64,000 nucleotides of DNA from Chaetoderma sp. LZ-2023a (taxonomy: Eukaryota; Mollusca; Caudofoveata; Chaetodermatida; Chaetodermatidae). The notes under the pieces were generated by a model. The model was not told the origin of the DNA. It searched no databases and saw only the letters and a program-made list of their open reading frames with translations. The translations under genes and the position numbers were made by a program. The DNA is taken from contig CM067359.1 of NCBI GenBank assembly GCA_034401795.1, positions 143,908,233 through 143,972,232 on the forward strand, given 5' to 3'. Positions 10,090-22,078 of this stretch are shown here, piece after piece. Positions within the stretch are counted from its first letter, which is position 1; every line of letters begins with the position of its first letter.

Positions 10090-11605
10090 GGTAAATGAAT
10101 TTTCGAATACTGGTACAGCACTGCAGTAATTATAGACAATTTTTGTAAATTTACCACGAATGACTGGCTTCATTATCGAGCCAATTCTTCAAGTGGTAAA
10201 ATCTAAAAAATAGTTGCCGCATCCTGCAAGCTTTCACAATGGTTTAATGAAAAAAGCTGTTAACCCAACGTCATGTGCCTGCTGGGAACCCTTTAACCCT
10301 CGAATTGAAAAATAATTTCTGTGTTTTCATTGAAAATGTCCCTTTGCTGACCAAGAGATTATTTTTTTAATTTTAGCACTTGAATGACTGGTTCGGTTAT
10401 TGAGCCAACCATCCGTGGTAATTTAAAAAAATAATCCTTTTAGTCTGCAAATGCACATTTCTCATGACCTCTGCAGAAGCTGTTTTTGGCTGGCTAGAGT
10501 TAAAACAAGAAAACAAGAATCATTTCCAGTGACTTCCATTTCCTTTGTTAAAACTAGCCCTATGAACCTGTGGTCGAATAAGGTGGTGGCACAATATACA
10601 CTCTCTGAATCTGAATTGTTTAAATCAGGTAGCCATATTGGATTTTGAATGCAGGGCAGTAGTCATAGCCACAATAGATATTGTCAAAAGGAACAAATGA
10701 TGAAAGTTGTTAAGTTCCATCATGTAAATGCCAAACTTGTTGACAGACAAACGGCTAGACCTGTGTACACACTATTAAAGTTTTTCCAGTATGGCTCCCT
10801 TGAAATTAAAATATTCCTCAAGGGAAAGGTTTAACCCTTTAATGGCATGGTTCATACACAAGTACACAGAAAGTCTAGGAAAAGTGTGGAATTATAAGAA
10901 ACCAATATATTCAGGCCTTGAAAATTATGGAAAATTTAATTTCTCCTACAGCTTTGGAAAATGTATGGGGAATTAAAATATTGTCAGATGTGATTCTCAT
11001 TTGCAAAATAATATAGATAATAATCAAAATATTGATGATCTTAGCTACAAATTTCATAATTTTTCTGAAAAATTTGGCAGCTTTCATATGGACACAGATT
11101 TGAGACATAAAATGGGACTAGAAATTGATTAATTAGGTCTGGAAAAGGTATAGAAAATGTATGGAATTTCATTCTGCAGAAGATGTATGTACCCTGTAAT
11201 GAGAAAATGTAGTCAAGAAAAAAAAATGTCCCATAGAAAATATCCATTTGCAGACCCATGAGAAGACTATTTTTGACAACTTATCACTGAAATGACAGAC
11301 TGGCTTGATGATTTAGCCAGTCATTCCCGTGATACGATTTCAAGAATAACATTCTCTTGGTGCATTTGCAGACCATGAGAAGACTATTTTTGACAACTTA
11401 ACACTGGAATAACTGGCTTGGTGATTGAGCCAATCATTGCAGTGATAAGATTTCAAAAATAGCATTCTCTTGATCTGCAAATGGATTATACATTGCCCCA
11501 TAGAAAATTTCCATTTGCAGACCGTGAGAAGACTATTATTGACAACTTACCACTGGAATGACTGCTTGGTGATTGAGCCAATCATTGCAGTGATAAGATT
11601 TCAAA
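10090..11605. repeat. Array of palindromic hairpin repeats, type 2
   Basis: Each unit of about 110-125 bp is a palindrome. The left arm runs 'ccatttgcagaccatgag' to 'cactggaatgactggct'; the right arm runs 'agccaatcattgcagtg' to 'cttgatctgcaaatgg'. Good units lie at 11234-11350, 11355-11480 and 11505 onward, and weaker ones at 10100-10230 and 10330-10455. The last unit is cut by e2 and resumes at 25083. Stray copies are at 26745-26830 and 54845-54950. Frames of 61-72 codons here are not genes. Confidence 0.65.
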
Positions 11606-11993
11606 TTAAACGAAATCACGGATTTCTTTTTTCACGAGAGAGTTGATACATACCTCCCTAATACTCTTTGATATTGCTAAATATCGGCTTTCACTTAATA
11701 AAACACTCAGATTTAAAAAGAAAGGTGCCCCTTATGGGCAGGTAGTCAGAAGTCAGTCAGGCGGATGCCAGCCCCACCACCGCGCATGCGCCGACTAGTA
11801 CTTCCTCTGACTAATTTATTGGCTGACACACATGCAACATAATAAGAGCCTGAAGACCGAGCCTCAGCGGGGCGGAGAGGCCGGGTCCGTATTAGGGAGG
11901 TAAGTATCAACTCTCTCGTGAAAAAAGAAATCTGTGATTTCGTTTATTTCACTTCAAGAGCATACTTACCTCCCTAATACTCTTTGATATTGC
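11606..11993 (-). repeat. Right ITR and internal complementary region of e2
   Basis: The outer arm 11606-11670 ('cgaaatcacggatttc' to 'acctccctaatac') is repeated inverted at 11889-11945. Next, 11945-11993 is the reverse complement of the left terminus at 25035-25082. The two adjoining complements form the DIRS ICR. The ITR carries GCGCATGCGC at 11782-11791, an inverted CCAAT motif near 11817, and a right-end-specific 'cggggcggagaggccggg'. Confidence 0.8.
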
Positions 11994-12533
11994 CAGAATT
12001 CTTCAGTGAATTCGGCGGGAGGGAGGCGACGTCAAAAGACCAGCTCTTCCCTATGCGCTTTTCTGCGATTAAGGCACTTAAACTTCTGAAATTGTGTGGA
12101 AACACAATCAGGAATAGGTAGGAAACATCGGCTAACACAAACCGATGGCTGAGAGATGACCAAGTCATATGCGCTCCCCCCCCACCCCCCACCCTCCTCT
12201 TGGGAGGAAGACTGAATGACCTCAATGTCCCATACGCTCTCTACGTACAAGTGCCATGTACTATAGGACATTAAACAAAAAGGCTTCATTTTCGTATACT
12301 CTCAATAATGAACCACATAAAACACGTACCATCACCATATTAATAACGAATGGTCACGTGACATTACAAAAAACCATGGACAACACACACAAGACTGACC
12401 TTGTGGAAGATTGGTGCTGTCATCATCTCCCCATTGGTGAAGACTGATGCAGCCTATAAAGTAGATGTTTCCATTGATTAAATGTGAAATATATAAAAAT
12501 AGAGGATACCTCATCAAAATATGTACACCTAGA

Positions 12534-14576
12534 TTAGCTTTTCAAAATCGATAAGGCGAGAGGATTCGAGGTGTCACGAAGATAATGGTCGGTAAAACTT
12601 GACTCACAGTGCCAGTGAGCTACTGACATAATGTCATCCACAGGTACCCCATTAAATAGGGCAGTGGAAGCCACTACACCTCGGACACTGTGAGCCTTGG
12701 CCATGTCAACTTGTTTACCTGTGGCGGATTTATGGCAAAATTGAATACACTCTACAATCCAACTGGAAATGGTGTCCTTTGACGCCCTGCCATGGGGTTC
12801 AATATATGACAACCATAACGCTGTTGGGTCCGTCCGCCAATCTTGAGTACGTTGTTTGTACCGGATTAATGCTCGGACTGGACACCATAGCTTTGAATTA
12901 GGATCAAACCTAGTCAAAGCTGGTAAAATTATCGGTTGACCCGCATATTTCAAAGACTGGTTTTTCGCCATGAAATTTATCCTGGGTAGAAGCCTAAGGC
13001 CTTCCCCTGTAACCACAAAACAGTCTGCCTAGGCTGACAAGGCATGAATCTCACTCCTACGCCTAGCCAAGGCCGCAGCAATTAACAATATAGTTTTAAG
13101 AGTCAACATTTTCATAGAAATGGAGCTTAGTGGTTCAAACGGCCTATCAGCTAGCACCTGAAGCACTAATGATAAACTCCAAGACGGAATCACTGGGGGA
13201 TTCCTTGGTCTTAGATTGCCCATGCCTTTGATTAAAGTATTTAATGTATTTACTTCATCACTTCCCCTATTAGCCAAGCAAGGGATAACTGTCATTAAAG
13301 CTGACTTATAGCCAGCAATAGAGTTAGGCTTGACGCTATAGGCATCATACAGGTGACAGAGGAAATCGGCTACTACCTGAATAGATGAATCCATTGGATT
13401 AATACATCTTTTTGAGCACCATTCTGCAAATCTGTTGATTTTATAATTATATGCTCTGGAGGTTGACCCCCTCCTGGCTTTTGCCATGAACATGGCTGCT
13501 TGCTCAGAAAAGCCCTCCTTAATTCTAGATTCCTTGACAACATCCACGCAGTCAATTAGAACATTGACGGATTGTTGTGAAGGTTCTTGCACTGGAAGAT
13601 AATATTGTCCATCAGAGGCAGAGGAACTGGAGTGCAGACCAGAAGGTCCAGCAGATCCGTATACCATGATCGGCTTGGCCAATTTGGGGCGATCAGAAGC
13701 ACTTGGCACTCCTCCTGTCTGATTTTCTGAAGAATTTTTGGAATCAGGATTGCTGGAGGGAATGCGTATGCATACATTCCCGCCCAGCTGATACCTAACG
13801 CATCTGTTGCGAAAGCTCTTGGATCTGGAATCGGAGAGACGTACGTCGTCATCTTCGCATTCTTCTTCGTTGCGAATAAATCTATGTTGTGTTTCACCCA
13901 GTGGTCGAACAGACGATCCGCCACACATTGATTTAGTTGCCATTCCGTAGGTAAAACACTCATCCTTCGGCTCAATGAGTCTGCTAACAGATTTAACCTT
14001 CCCGGAATATGAACTGCCTTCAAGGTAATCCTGTGATCCAGGCACCAACAAAGCAGTTTCCAAGTCATCATACAGAGCCTGGGCGACTTCGTTCCACCCT
14101 GGCGGTTTATGTAAGTCACTACTGTTGAGTTGTCTGATCGAATTAGAACACTCTTGCCCTGAACTTTCTGTAAGAAATGTTCCAGGCCCAGGACTACTGC
14201 TCGTAATTCCAGTAGATTGATATGTTCCTTTGACTGTTCCAGATTCCAAAGCCTTGATATCGTGGACTCTTCCAGGCAAGCTCCCCACCCCTCCATCGAT
14301 GCATCTGTATACATCGTTAACTGAGGGTGAGGAGGGGTTAACATTAGCCCCGCCAGGAGATTCTCTGTCTTCAACCACCATTGAAGGTGATGAATTAGAG
14401 GCTCCAACACTGACACGCTTGAGTCCAGTGAACCTGTACTCTGGGTCCATTGTGTCATGAGAAATAACTGGATCGGCTGCTTGCGTAAGGCCGCCTGAAG
14501 AATGACTGGTTCCAGAGAAACCATCAACCCCAGCATTCTCAGATAAACCCGTGCCAGGACATGACGACTGTTGCAC
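12534..14576 (-). pseudogene. Tyrosine recombinase of e2, one nonsense codon
   Basis: The C-terminal third is a DIRS-type tyrosine recombinase. It catalyses insertion of the circular cDNA by nicking and rejoining DNA through a covalent tyrosine. Visible catalytic signatures are ARRRSEIHAL (first Arg), HSVRG (His and second Arg), HWHCESSF and HYLRDT (nucleophile Tyr). A TAG at 13029-13031 interrupts the frame between HALSA and the following segment, where e6 has GAG; both halves are otherwise in one frame. The 300 codons upstream of the domain overlap RT-RNase H in another frame. With the stop, only the N-terminal half would be made, so this copy should be recombination-dead. Confidence 0.85.
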
Positions 14577-15817
14577 ACTGACTGTATTACGGAGATGAGT
14601 ATCTGTACCCTCTCATGAGTAGGATAAACATATCCTATCTCCAGATCGAAGAACATTTCCAGGTAAACAAACTTCTGGAATGGAGTCAGCTCTGATTTTT
14701 TTTAATTTACTATCCAGCCTAAATCTGTGAGAGTTTTCAAAACTATCTCCAGATTTGCTGATAAACTTTCCTGGTCGTGTGCTTTTAACAGCCAGTCGTC
14801 TATGCACGTGTGGACTGCTATGCTTCTCCTGCGGAGGTATGCTGTAATCGCAGGAACCACCATGGTGAAGACCCGAGGAGCCGTAGAAATTCCGAAGGGT
14901 AACACCCTGAATTCCCACTGTCTGCCCTGGAATGCAAATCTCAGGAAGCGACGGAAACTCCTCGCAATTGGAATGTGGAAATAAGCATCCTTCAAATCTA
15001 TTGAAGCTGTCCACATTCCCCTCTCCAACCCTGCCAACACCGATCCCACAGTTTCCATCTTGAAACTGGGTGTGTCTATGAACTTGTTCAATGGCTTGAG
15101 GTTGAGAATAGGTCTCCACCCTCCAGTGCTTTTCGTTACCAAGAACACGGTTGAATAGAAGCCCGGGCAATTTTGTGCCGGTTGAATTGCTTCCTTGAGT
15201 ATGAGGGAATTTATTTCCTCCTCTATACATAACCGCTGATCTGGATCTCTTGGAATTTGAGTCCAGACCGGCACCAGAGACAGTCGTGATGGTGGGCCTG
15301 TTATCCAGTCGGGATGATACCCGACTGAAAGCCATCGCAAGACTAAACGGTCCTGAGTCAACCGGTCCCACTCTTGCATGTGGTTGGCCAATCGGCCTCC
15401 CACTGGTCCACCTAGGGAGAGAGGTGGACATAAGGAGTGCAAGAGTGGCACTGTCTCCTGGTGCAGATGCACTGGGGTAGCTTTTACTGTGGTAATCACC
15501 CTGTCAGGTACGATTACCACGACCAGATCCTCGCGCACCACACAGCGCGCACCACGGTGCGCGGGCGGCTGCCTGGCTGGCTGCGCCGGAGAAGCCTGCG
15601 CCTCCCTCGCTGCTGGCCGAAGCGCACGCGGCCATGGCCGCGACGCTGCGCTGGTCTCTGACCTGGCCACCGCCACCTCGAGCCTGCAGGGGATGATACG
15701 CAGGGGGAGCTGCGCGAACGCGCTCTCTACGGAGCACTTCAAATTGCTCACGTAATGCCCTCTGGTTATTGACCAGGGTAACCGTTTCCTGGAGATGCTT
15801 ACATTCCTCACCTCCAA
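13373..15817 (-). pseudogene. RT-RNase H of e2, two nonsense codons
   Basis: Reverse transcriptase with the signatures GFYSTVFLVTKSTGGWRPIL, ASIDLKDAYF (motif A Asp), LPFGISTAPRVF and CIDDWLLKA (motif C; e6 has YIDD). RNase H follows, with YTDASMEGWGACLEE, LLELRAVVLG, IRSDNST and LADSLSRR. TAA at 14702-14704 breaks the protein between RT and the RNase H part, and another in-frame stop at 13556-13558 lies near the C terminus. Frame is otherwise preserved over 2.4 kb, so decay is by point mutation. The frame runs upstream into the end of gag, so the natural start is unclear. Confidence 0.85.
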
Positions 15818-16816
15818 AGAGACCAGGACCCGTCATAGGCGTACGCAGCAGCCTATTATACAAATCCTGGGACGGGCACAAGTTATCATGAGCAAACATG
15901 CGCCTCGCCCGGACACTCCTGGTTTTAGACCGGGTTAAACAGTCCAAAGCCAAGTTAATTCCATCTTGGATGGCTCTCTGGACAGTCACCGGACTAGGCT
16001 GACATAATGCGGATGCCGTTACTACCCCTTGTAACAACTGTGAGACATACGAAAGCGCTGAAATAGACGCCCTCGAACTCTCTTCCACATCACGTAACGC
16101 GGTGTGAACCGAACGCAAAGCATTCGAACACAGTGCTCCCGTGTCAGACCGGGAACCTGGCCGCGTATCTTCACCCAGCGCAGCACGGTCATCCGTGCTC
16201 GGCTTCGGTACTACACCGTATAGCTGATATTGATCAGCTGTAATACGGCACCGCTTTGCCACTTCGCGGGGGGCCTTCGCTAAACGTCCATGTGCCTTAA
16301 TGGAAGTCTCCGCCGCAGTGAACATATCAACAATATGATCAGCTAACGGCAAAGTTGGTATAGCGGTAACAGTCGGCGTTCCTGCCAGCCACGGTCCCGT
16401 TGACTGGCCGACTGATCCACGGCAAGATCTGGCCTGACGTTGATTAGCCACTGACAAGCGTCAGACCAGTCTTCCTCCGTGGCCACCTGCGAATGCTCTA
16501 CAAGACGAGGGCCTTCGTCATCCTCCTGAGCAATCACAGGTGTGTATGTGGCTGGAGGAACTGATACGCCTGGCAAGCCAGAGAAAGCATGCGTGCCTGA
16601 AATAACAGGCATGCCAAACTGACTGGCTTGACCAGGAGCAGGCCCCGTGGTATTGCGTGGGAAAAGTTTCGCCACACCACGACCCTGGCCAGCACCTGCT
16701 ACACCATCGGCAAGCCGAGGTATGCGGTAAAACTGGCCATCAGATCCAGCCCGGGCTACCCTCTGCGCCGTGAACGCTACTCCTGCGTGAGTGGCACCGT
16801 GGACAATGTCGCCCGT
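15504..16816 (-). pseudogene. gag of e2, 3' part
   Basis: Matches the C-terminal two thirds of the e6 gag-like protein: the STGPWLAG-type linker, SVRARRMFAHDNLCPSQDLY, GPGLFGGEECKHLQETVTLV, the NNQRALREQFEVLRRERVR helix and an Arg/Gly-rich tail ending GSGRGNRT. The last two features suggest oligomerisation and nucleic-acid binding. A frameshift lies between 16343 and 16457, where two overlapping frames exchange. The 5' part of the same gene is at 23884-24497, displaced by e3. Confidence 0.8.
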
Positions 16817-17018
16817 TTTCACATCATGAGAACATACTTACCTCCCTAACACTCTTGATATACTAGTATATCGGCTCTAAATTCAATAATATTCAGAATT
16901 ATAAAGTTAGGTGCCCCTAATGGGCAGGTGGAAGTACACAGTCATGCACATGACAAACACCACCCTCTGTGCATGCGCACACCGGTACTTCCGTTTTCTA
17001 ATATATTGGCTGAAGAAG
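16817..17018 (+). promoter_or_regulatory. Left ITR and presumed promoter of e3
   Basis: Terminus 'tttcacatcatgag', then 'acttacctccctaac', a 'gatatactagtatatc' palindrome, the conserved 'tgcccctaatgggcagg' block, TGTGCATGCGCACA (16969-16982, NRF1-like), 'acttccg' (ETS core) and 'attggc' (inverted CCAAT). The same order is seen in e4, and with different spacing in families A and C. In DIRS elements the left ITR acts as promoter; the factor names are inferred from motif likeness only. Confidence 0.6.
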
Positions 17019-17084
17019 CAACTTGTGAAATTCCTCACAGGCTCTTTCTGAATTCTACGAGAACTAATTACATCCCTATCCATC

Positions 17085-17129
17085 ATGGCTGATGCAAGAA
17101 TGTTGGAGGAGTCCTCGTCATCATCCAAG
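17085..17129 (+). CDS. gag exon 1 of e3 (15 codons)
   Basis: ATG at 17085 opens MADARMLEESSSSSK, ending AAG at 17129 and followed by GTGACA. A phase-0 acceptor 'ccctcccttttcag' ends at 18055, in front of the cysteine-rich module, giving a 926-bp intron. e4 keeps the MADA start and the LE pair at 37536. Position and junction phase match the 17-codon exon of family A, although the peptide differs. If unspliced, translation would stop at TAA about ten codons later. Confidence 0.55.
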
Positions 17130-18055
17130 GTGACATTGTTCCAGGCTTTTATTTTAGGCTTGTAACTTTTGTGTGTTACCGGTTTTCGTAGCGGCCGTTT
17201 TCGGCGGTACCGCGTTTCCAGGCGCTGGGAATCCTTGTTAATTTTTTCCCAGCACCTAGGGCTAATAAACTCTTGTGTTTTATGCTTACAGGTGTGTCTT
17301 GTGTCTATACAAGGATGCCTGGTCTTCTCTGGAAGGTTGTTCACGTCCCAGGATGACTTATCATCATGATATGTCTAAGGGTTGGAGATATAATATATTA
17401 ATAAATAAAATATCTCCTTCCTTTTGTCCCATCCCCCTCATCAGTTCTTCTGGAAGAGGAGTCTCGGCGGATGGATGGACGTGTTTTCCTGCACAAGAGG
17501 ATGGTTGCCTGTGCTCAGGCTAAGGGAGTTTATTAATTATGGCGCATGATTATTTGAAAATAATTACATTTCTGCTGCCGTTTGCTATTGCACTATTTTC
17601 TCTCTTGCGTGTGCATGGGTTCTCGAGTATATATAATTTAATATTATAATAGTCGAGAGCTGAGAATGTCTGGAGATCTAGATATTTCTTGCATAAATCC
17701 GACGTCCCCTCTCCTGGTAGGAGCTTTTGCATAGTGAGGTTTGATGTCATAATCAACCAGAGTTTGCTCTTTCCTTGATGTCATGATCCTAGGTTAGAGT
17801 AGTATGTGATGTGTTCGTCTCCCTGTTTATTAAGAGTGTTGAGAGATATCTAGATAGTCATAATCTTTCTCTCTCTCTTAATTTGGGGTTCTGGTTGTAT
17901 TTGGTGTGTATTAACTTGAGAAGTCTCCTGTCCCGTCAGGGTGGTCGTAATAGTGGATGTCTTCTCTCGAGTTGGTTTTTGGTTTCTACTTAAAAATCCG
18001 TTATCACGGCTTTGAGACTGTCATACTCATTGTCTTCGTATCCCTCCCTTTTCAG

Positions 18056-19976
18056 AAGTGCTCATCCTGTCTGAAGACCATGAAAGCTAGATTCTTCCCC
18101 CACCCTTGCCATCTGTGTTCAGCGTGTAGGCTGTCCAACAAATGTGTTATTTGTGAAAAGGGGGGGGGGGATCTAACCTCTGAGTTCTTCTCTTTGCAGG
18201 CGAAGATGATGGCGGAGGAGGGGAAGAAACCGAAGGAGGGTAAGAAGAAGGCCTCTGAGAAGGGTGGGCTCGAGGCCTTCAAGAGTGAGTTGGTGAGTGA
18301 GATGCGCAGGACTTTGAAAGCCCTGATGCCTGACATGCTTCGCGGCATGTTGCCTGGCACAGGTGTTTCAACTTCCTGCGCATCGACCTCAGTGCAGGTA
18401 GCCCCCGTCCCTGGATCATGGCCTATTGGCTCGGACAAAGCGTTGAGTGATCCAGGGGCGGCCGTCTTGGACCCAGGCTTGATGTTCGCATCGCCTGGGG
18501 TGCCAGCGGCGCGAGAAGCATCAGGCGGGACCCGACCAGCGGGCCTGACCACGATCACTCGCGGAGTAAACTCTTCATCTGCCTTTGGGCAGTCTCCTGG
18601 TCAGTCTGGATTAGTTTTCTTTACTAATCCAGAGGAAGATGATGAGGACTACCTGCTCGGTCCACAGGTGGATCATGAAGACATGGATGTGAGCGCCTAC
18701 ACTCCTCTCTTGGGGAGCGTGAACGCTCGCACCTATGGCACTGTTCCCTCGGGAGCAGGTTTCATGGTTCAGCCTGTGGCCCGCATTGGAGCAGACGGCC
18801 AGCCGTATAAGATTCCACGGTTGGCCGTGGAGTCTCATACGGACGTTCCAGGCCGTGCTGGTGTGTATGATCCCCCCTCACACAAGCGCGGCCTTGGAGC
18901 CTGGTTTGCCTATGGAGAATGCTATGCCAGCCCTCGCGGGCCCGTATACGTTCCCTGGGCAGCCAGGTTCGTCTATAGCCTCCTCCTCGGCCGTGCCTGC
19001 GAATGCCATTGAGGATGACGAGGGCGCGCTGCTCGTCGGCAGTTCGCAGGTAGCCACGGACGAAGACTGGTCGGAGGCGTGTGCGTGGCTCCTCGCTGTG
19101 AGACCAGAGCTCGCCGTGGACGAGACGGTCGCCGGTAACCCTCGGGCATGGTTACAGGCGCAGCCGTTGGCCAGCACGGCTCTGTCTCTGCCGTACGCTG
19201 ATCATGTCTTAGATATGTTCGCGGCGGCAGAGGAGTCGATCCGACCAAGAGGTCGCCTCGCGAAGGCCCCCCGCGAGGTAGCTAGGCGATGTCGGGTTAC
19301 TGCCAGTCAGTATGCTCGGTATGGCCTGGCACCCAGACCGAGCGCGGACGACCGCGCCGCTCTTGGGGAAGATACGCGGCCGGGTTCCCGGGCTGACACG
19401 GGAGCGTTGTGCACGGGCGCTATGCGCTCGGCGAATGCCGCCTTGCGTGACACCGAGGAGAGCTCGCGAGCAGCGATTAGTACGCTGACGCATGTCTCTC
19501 AGCTGCTATCGGGAGTGGTAGCGGCGTCGGTGCAGCAACAGCCTAGTCCCGTGACAGTCCAACGAGCCATCCAGGATGGCATCAACCTGGCGTTGGACTG
19601 TCTGACTAGGTCGGTCACGAAGTCGCTGAGGACGAGGCGCACTTTTGCACTGGACTGGCGGGCCCTGGACTCTTTGGAGGTGAAGGTTGTCGGCACCTCC
19701 AGGAGACGGTGACTTTGGTGAACAACCAGAGGGCGCTGCGGGCACAGTTTGAAGTGCTGCGCAGGGAACACGTGCGTGTTCAGCCCTCGGCTGCTCGACA
19801 GCCGTATGCTCGTGGCGGGGCTGGCAGTGTCAGAGGCCAGCCGGTTTCAGAGACCGCGTCGGCTACGCCAGCAGCAGCGTGCGGTTGTGCGACAGCCGCC
19901 GCCTCAAGCGCAGCCTGCCAGACAGCAGCCCGCGCACCACGGTGCGCTAGTCGCGGCGCGTGGTAACCGGGCCTGA
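18056..19976 (+). pseudogene. gag exon 2 of e3, frameshifted
   Basis: Starts after the acceptor with a cysteine-rich module whose spacing C-x2-C-x10-H-x-C-x2-C-x2-C-x5-C-x2-C is the same as in e6. A Lys/Glu-rich stretch (KKPKEGKKKASEKGG), a helix (SEMRRTLKALMPDMLRGMLP), a long Pro/Gly/Ala linker and the SADDRAALGEDTRPGSR conserved core follow. At least three lesions break it: a frame change between about 18735 and 19012, a 49-bp deletion at 19654/19655 relative to e4, and an 8-bp deletion near 19840. The ending ARGNRA-TGA overlaps the ATG of the next frame (TGATG, 19974-19978), an arrangement suited to reinitiation. Confidence 0.8.
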
Positions 19977-22078
19977 TGCAAGAAATTTTTTTCCGGTTAT
20001 CACAAGTACCACTCGGGTGTTGCCACTCGTATCAGACACACCCACTTCCAAAATTTATGGGCTCCCCGTCAACCCTAGGTGCACCAGTGGGAGGTCGTTT
20101 GACTTGTCACATTCAGAAGTGGGCGCGGTTAATTCAGGACCGCTTAGTCTTGCAATGGCTTTCGCACGGATACCGTCCAGATTGGATAAGAGGTCCGCCG
20201 TTGCATTTGTCTCTGGTACCGGTCTGGACTCAAGTTCCAAGAGATCCAGACAAGCGGTTGTGCATAGAAGAGGAGATAGATTCTCTCGTTCTAAAAGAAG
20301 CAATTCAACCGGCGCAGGATTGCCCGGGCTTCTATTCAACCGTGTTTCTTGTGGCAAAGAACACCGGGGGGTGGAGACCAATTCTCAACCTCAAACCTCT
20401 AAACAAGTTTTTAGACACTCCGACTTTCAAAATGGAAACAGTGAGATCGGTGTGGTTGGGGTTAGAGAAGGGGATGTGGACAGCGTCTATAGATCTCAAG
20501 GATGCTTACTTCCACATTCCGATTGCAAGGAGTTTTCGTCCGTTCCTGAGATTTGCTTTTCAGGGACGCCAATGGGAATTCAAGGTTCTTCCATTCGGCA
20601 TCTCGACGGCTCCACGGGTCTTCACTCGAGTGGTACTTGCTATCACGGCATACCTCCGCAGGAGAAATATAGCTGTTCACACTTACATAGACGACTGGTT
20701 GCTAAAAGCACACAACCCAGAAAGTTTGACAGCAAATCTGGAGATAGTTTTGGAAACTCTCACAGATTTAGGCTGGATGATCAACTTTCCGAAATCAGAG
20801 CTGACTCCATCCCAGAAGTTTGTTTACCTGGGTTATGTTCTTCGATCTGGAGATCGGATTTGTTTATCCGCCCCAGGAGAGAGTGGAGTCTCCTCTCGTG
20901 CATTCAGTTGGTTTGCAAGTCGTTATATTCTGGCACGGGTCTATCTGAGAATGTTGGGTCTGATTCCTCAGGCGGCCGATTCAATTGTTTCTCATGACCC
21001 AGTGGACGCAGAGTTCAGGATCACTGGACTCGCGCATTCAAGTGTTGGACCCTCTCATTCATCACCTTCACTGGTGGATGGAGAGAGGAAATCTCCTGGC
21101 GGGGGTCATACTGACCCCTCCCCACCCTCAAGTAACGATGTTTACGGATGCATCGATGGAGGGTTGGGGAGCTTGCCTGGAAGAAGCCACTATATCAGGG
21201 CTTTGGAATCTGGAACAGTCAAAGGAACATATCAACATGCTAGAATTGCGGCCTGTAGTTCTAGGCCTGGAACACTTCCTAGAGGAGGTGGAGGGAAAAT
21301 TTGTGATGATACGTTCAGACAACTCTACAGTAGTGAGTTACATAAACCGCCAGGGCGGAACGAAGTCGCCCAGTCTCTGTATGATGACATGGAAGCTGCT
21401 TTGCTGGTGCATGGATCATATGATCACCTTGAAAGCAGTTCATATTCCGGGAAGGCTGAATCTGTTAGCAGACTCATTGAGCCGAAGGATGAGTATTCTG
21501 CCTACGGAATGGCAACTAAATCAATGTGTGGCGGATCGTCTGTTCAACCACTGGGGGGAAAGCCCAACATAGATTTGTTCGCAATGAAGAATGCGAAGAT
21601 GACGACGTACGTTTCTCCGATTCCAGATCCAAGCGCTATCGCAATAGATGCGCTAGCTATCAGTTGGAAGGGAATGTATGCATACGCATACCCTCCAACA
21701 ATCCTGATTCCAAGAATCCTTCAGAAGATCAGACAAGAGGAATGCCAAGTGCTTCTGATCGCCCCGAATTGGCCAAGCCGATCATGGTTTACGGATCTGC
21801 TGGACCTTCTGGTTTGCAATCCGGTTCCTCTGCCGCTGATGGACAATATTATCTTCCAGGGCAAGACCCTTCACAACAATCCGTCAATGCTTCGATTGAC
21901 TGCATGGATGTTGTCAAACAATCCGCGATTAAGGAGGGTTTTTCTGAGCAAGCAGCCAATTTCATGGCCAGAGCCAGAAGGGGGTCAACCTCCAGAGCTT
22001 ATAATTATAAAATCAACAGATTTGCAGAATGGTGCTCAAAGAGATGTATCAATCCGATGGAAGCATCTATTCAGGTAG
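19976..22078 (+). pseudogene. RT-RNase H of e3, with two compensating frameshifts
   Basis: Opens with ATG in the TGATG overlap with gag. RT signatures are intact: GFYSTVFLVAKNTGGWRPIL, ASIDLKDAYFHIPI, LPFGISTAPRVFTRVV and YIDDWLLKA. An extra T at 20833-20834 (ggttatgtt against ggtatgtt in e4) moves the frame so that RNase H is lost; RNase H signatures (FTDASMEGWGACLEE, LELRPVVLG, IRSDNSTVV, ADSLSRR) continue in the frame 20985-21572. Two extra G's in the run at 21553-21558 restore the first frame for the C-terminal part (PNIDLFAMKNAK to the end). The frame stays open 700 codons because the alternative frame has no stop. A functional polyprotein is not expected. Confidence 0.85.

Larger units (their letters stand above)
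11606..16816 (-). mobile_element. DIRS copy e2 (family A), 3' segment
   Basis: Minus-strand DIRS retrotransposon. This segment holds the right ITR, ICR, recombinase, RT-RNase H and the 3' part of gag. It stops inside gag at 16816, where e3 is inserted, and resumes at 23884. e2 itself sits in the right arm of a type 2 hairpin ('gatttcaaa' on one side, 'aaatagtattctc' on the other), with no target duplication beyond a few shared A's. Confidence 0.9.

Noticed and set aside
10090-11605. Regularly spaced palindromic repeats considered as a CRISPR array
   Set aside because: Units are long palindromes without unique spacers, in a eukaryotic sequence with introns.
14230-15755. Plus-strand frames of 74-125 codons within e2 (similar ones in e3-e6)
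   Set aside because: Antisense shadows of RT-RNase H and gag coding sequence.
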